Shown here in pieces: positions 5,046 through 5,585 of a stretch of 5,585 bases of DNA (its first letter is position 1; every line of letters begins with the position of its first letter). A model generated the notes under the pieces. That model was not told where the DNA came from. It saw nothing but the letters and a program-made list of their open reading frames with translations, and did not search any database. This DNA is from Actinomycetes bacterium (GTDB lineage Bacteria > Actinomycetota > CALGFH01): the NCBI GenBank assembly GCA_030152105.1, contig JASLIH010000252.1:1-5585 (forward strand). The letters run 5' to 3'. The position numbers and the translations under genes are program-made.

Positions 5046-5585
5046 ATGGAAGTCCTGATCGTTGCTGTTGTCGCCGCCCTGCTGGCGGCGCTGGTGGTGC
5101 TCCGCTCGGTGCGGATCGTCCCCCAGGCACGGGCCCGGAACGTGGAGCGGCTGGGCCGCTACCACAAGACCCTCGAGCCGGGCCTCAGCTTCGTCATCCC
5201 CTTCGTGGACCGGGTGCGGGGGTCGATCGACCTGCGCGAGCAGGTGGTGTCGTTCCAGCCCCAGCCGGTGATCACCGAGGACAACCTGGTCGTCAACATC
5301 GACACCGTCCTGTACTTCCACGTCACCGACGCCCGGGCGGCGGCCTATGAGATCAACAACTTCATCCAGGCGGCCGAGCAGCTGACCGTGACCACCCTGC
5401 GCAACGTGATCGGCGGGATGGACCTGGAGGAGACGCTGACCTCGCGGGAGAAGATCAACAGCGAGCTGCGGGGCGTGCTCGACGAGGCCACCGGCAAGTG
5501 GGGGATCCGGGTCAACCGGGTGGAGATCAAGGCGATCGACCCGCCGGCCCCGATCAAGCAGGCCATGGAGAAGCAGATGCGCGCC
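5046..5585 (+). CDS. SPFH/stomatin-family protein, 5' part (cut by the window end)
   Basis: The first 180 residues of a stomatin/prohibitin-like protein; the reading frame is open at the end of the window. An N-terminal hydrophobic anchor (about 2-19) is followed by the SPFH (band 7) domain from about residue 22: RNVERLGRYHKTLEPGL, IPFVDRV, then SIDLREQVVSF, PVITEDNLVVNIDTVLYFHV, QLTVTTLRNVIGGMDLEETL and GKWGIRVNRVEIKAIDPP, all close to the conserved prokaryotic stomatin pattern. Family members oligomerise at the membrane; the coiled-coil C-terminal half that would follow the AMEKQMRA run is outside the window. The ATG at 5046 is three bases after the NfeD-like stop, so the genes are probably translated in tandem. 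I see no strong separate ribosome binding site in the short gap; one would lie within the end of the NfeD-like gene (the CGGGAG run at about 5034-5039). Confidence 0.95.
   Translation, partial: MEVLIVAVVAALLAALVVLRSVRIVPQARARNVERLGRYHKTLEPGLSFVIPFVDRVRGSIDLREQVVSFQPQPVITEDNLVVNIDTVLYFHVTDARAAAYEINNFIQAAEQLTVTTLRNVIGGMDLEETLTSREKINSELRGVLDEATGKWGIRVNRVEIKAIDPPAPIKQAMEKQMRA

Noticed and set aside
4383..5321. N-terminal extension of the PPOX open frame, which stays open on the minus strand far across the NfeD-SPFH genes
   Set aside because: The extra residues are His/Asp/Arg-rich shadow sequence antisense to clear genes; a strong ribosome site at 4388-4395 marks a much shorter start.

Overview
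The window is high-GC DNA (G or C at most third codon positions) with GTG and TTG starts and strong GGAGG-type ribosome binding sites. Gene content and protein style point to an actinobacterium: a cyclase fused to an alpha/beta-hydrolase-like domain, a one-pass membrane Ser/Thr kinase, and a PPOX/F420-type split-barrel protein. No species can be named from the sequence. It reads as ordinary, densely packed chromosome; I see no mobile element, tRNA, rRNA or CRISPR array.

Layout. On the minus strand, reading right to left, a two-gene unit runs from 2006 down to 17: a 202-residue protein made of two tandem dimeric alpha/beta-barrel-like repeats, then, 31 bases on, a 449-residue fusion of an alpha/beta-hydrolase fold to a class III adenylate cyclase domain. 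A 163-base divergent region (2007-2169) separates this unit from a plus-strand membrane Ser/Thr kinase (2170-3834). The kinase meets a minus-strand PPOX-family gene (3831-4382) tail to tail, and the two stop codons share one CTAG palindrome. A second divergent region (4383-4607, 225 bases) leads to a plus-strand NfeD-like gene (4608-5042) and, three bases later, an SPFH/stomatin-family gene that runs off the right end of the window.

Function. The left half looks like a signalling locus: a cyclase with all six catalytic residues but a hydrolase domain that has lost its nucleophile, and a divergently transcribed receptor-like kinase whose outer domain is not a recognised PASTA type and has four cysteines. 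Whether the two talk to each other is inference. The right end is the well-known NfeD-SPFH membrane pair (membrane microdomain/quality control). The least expected small features are a possible 12-codon leader ORF with a strong ribosome binding site that stops three bases before the NfeD start, the shared CTAG stop, and the TTG start of the PPOX gene. There is no gene-free stretch longer than 300 bases.
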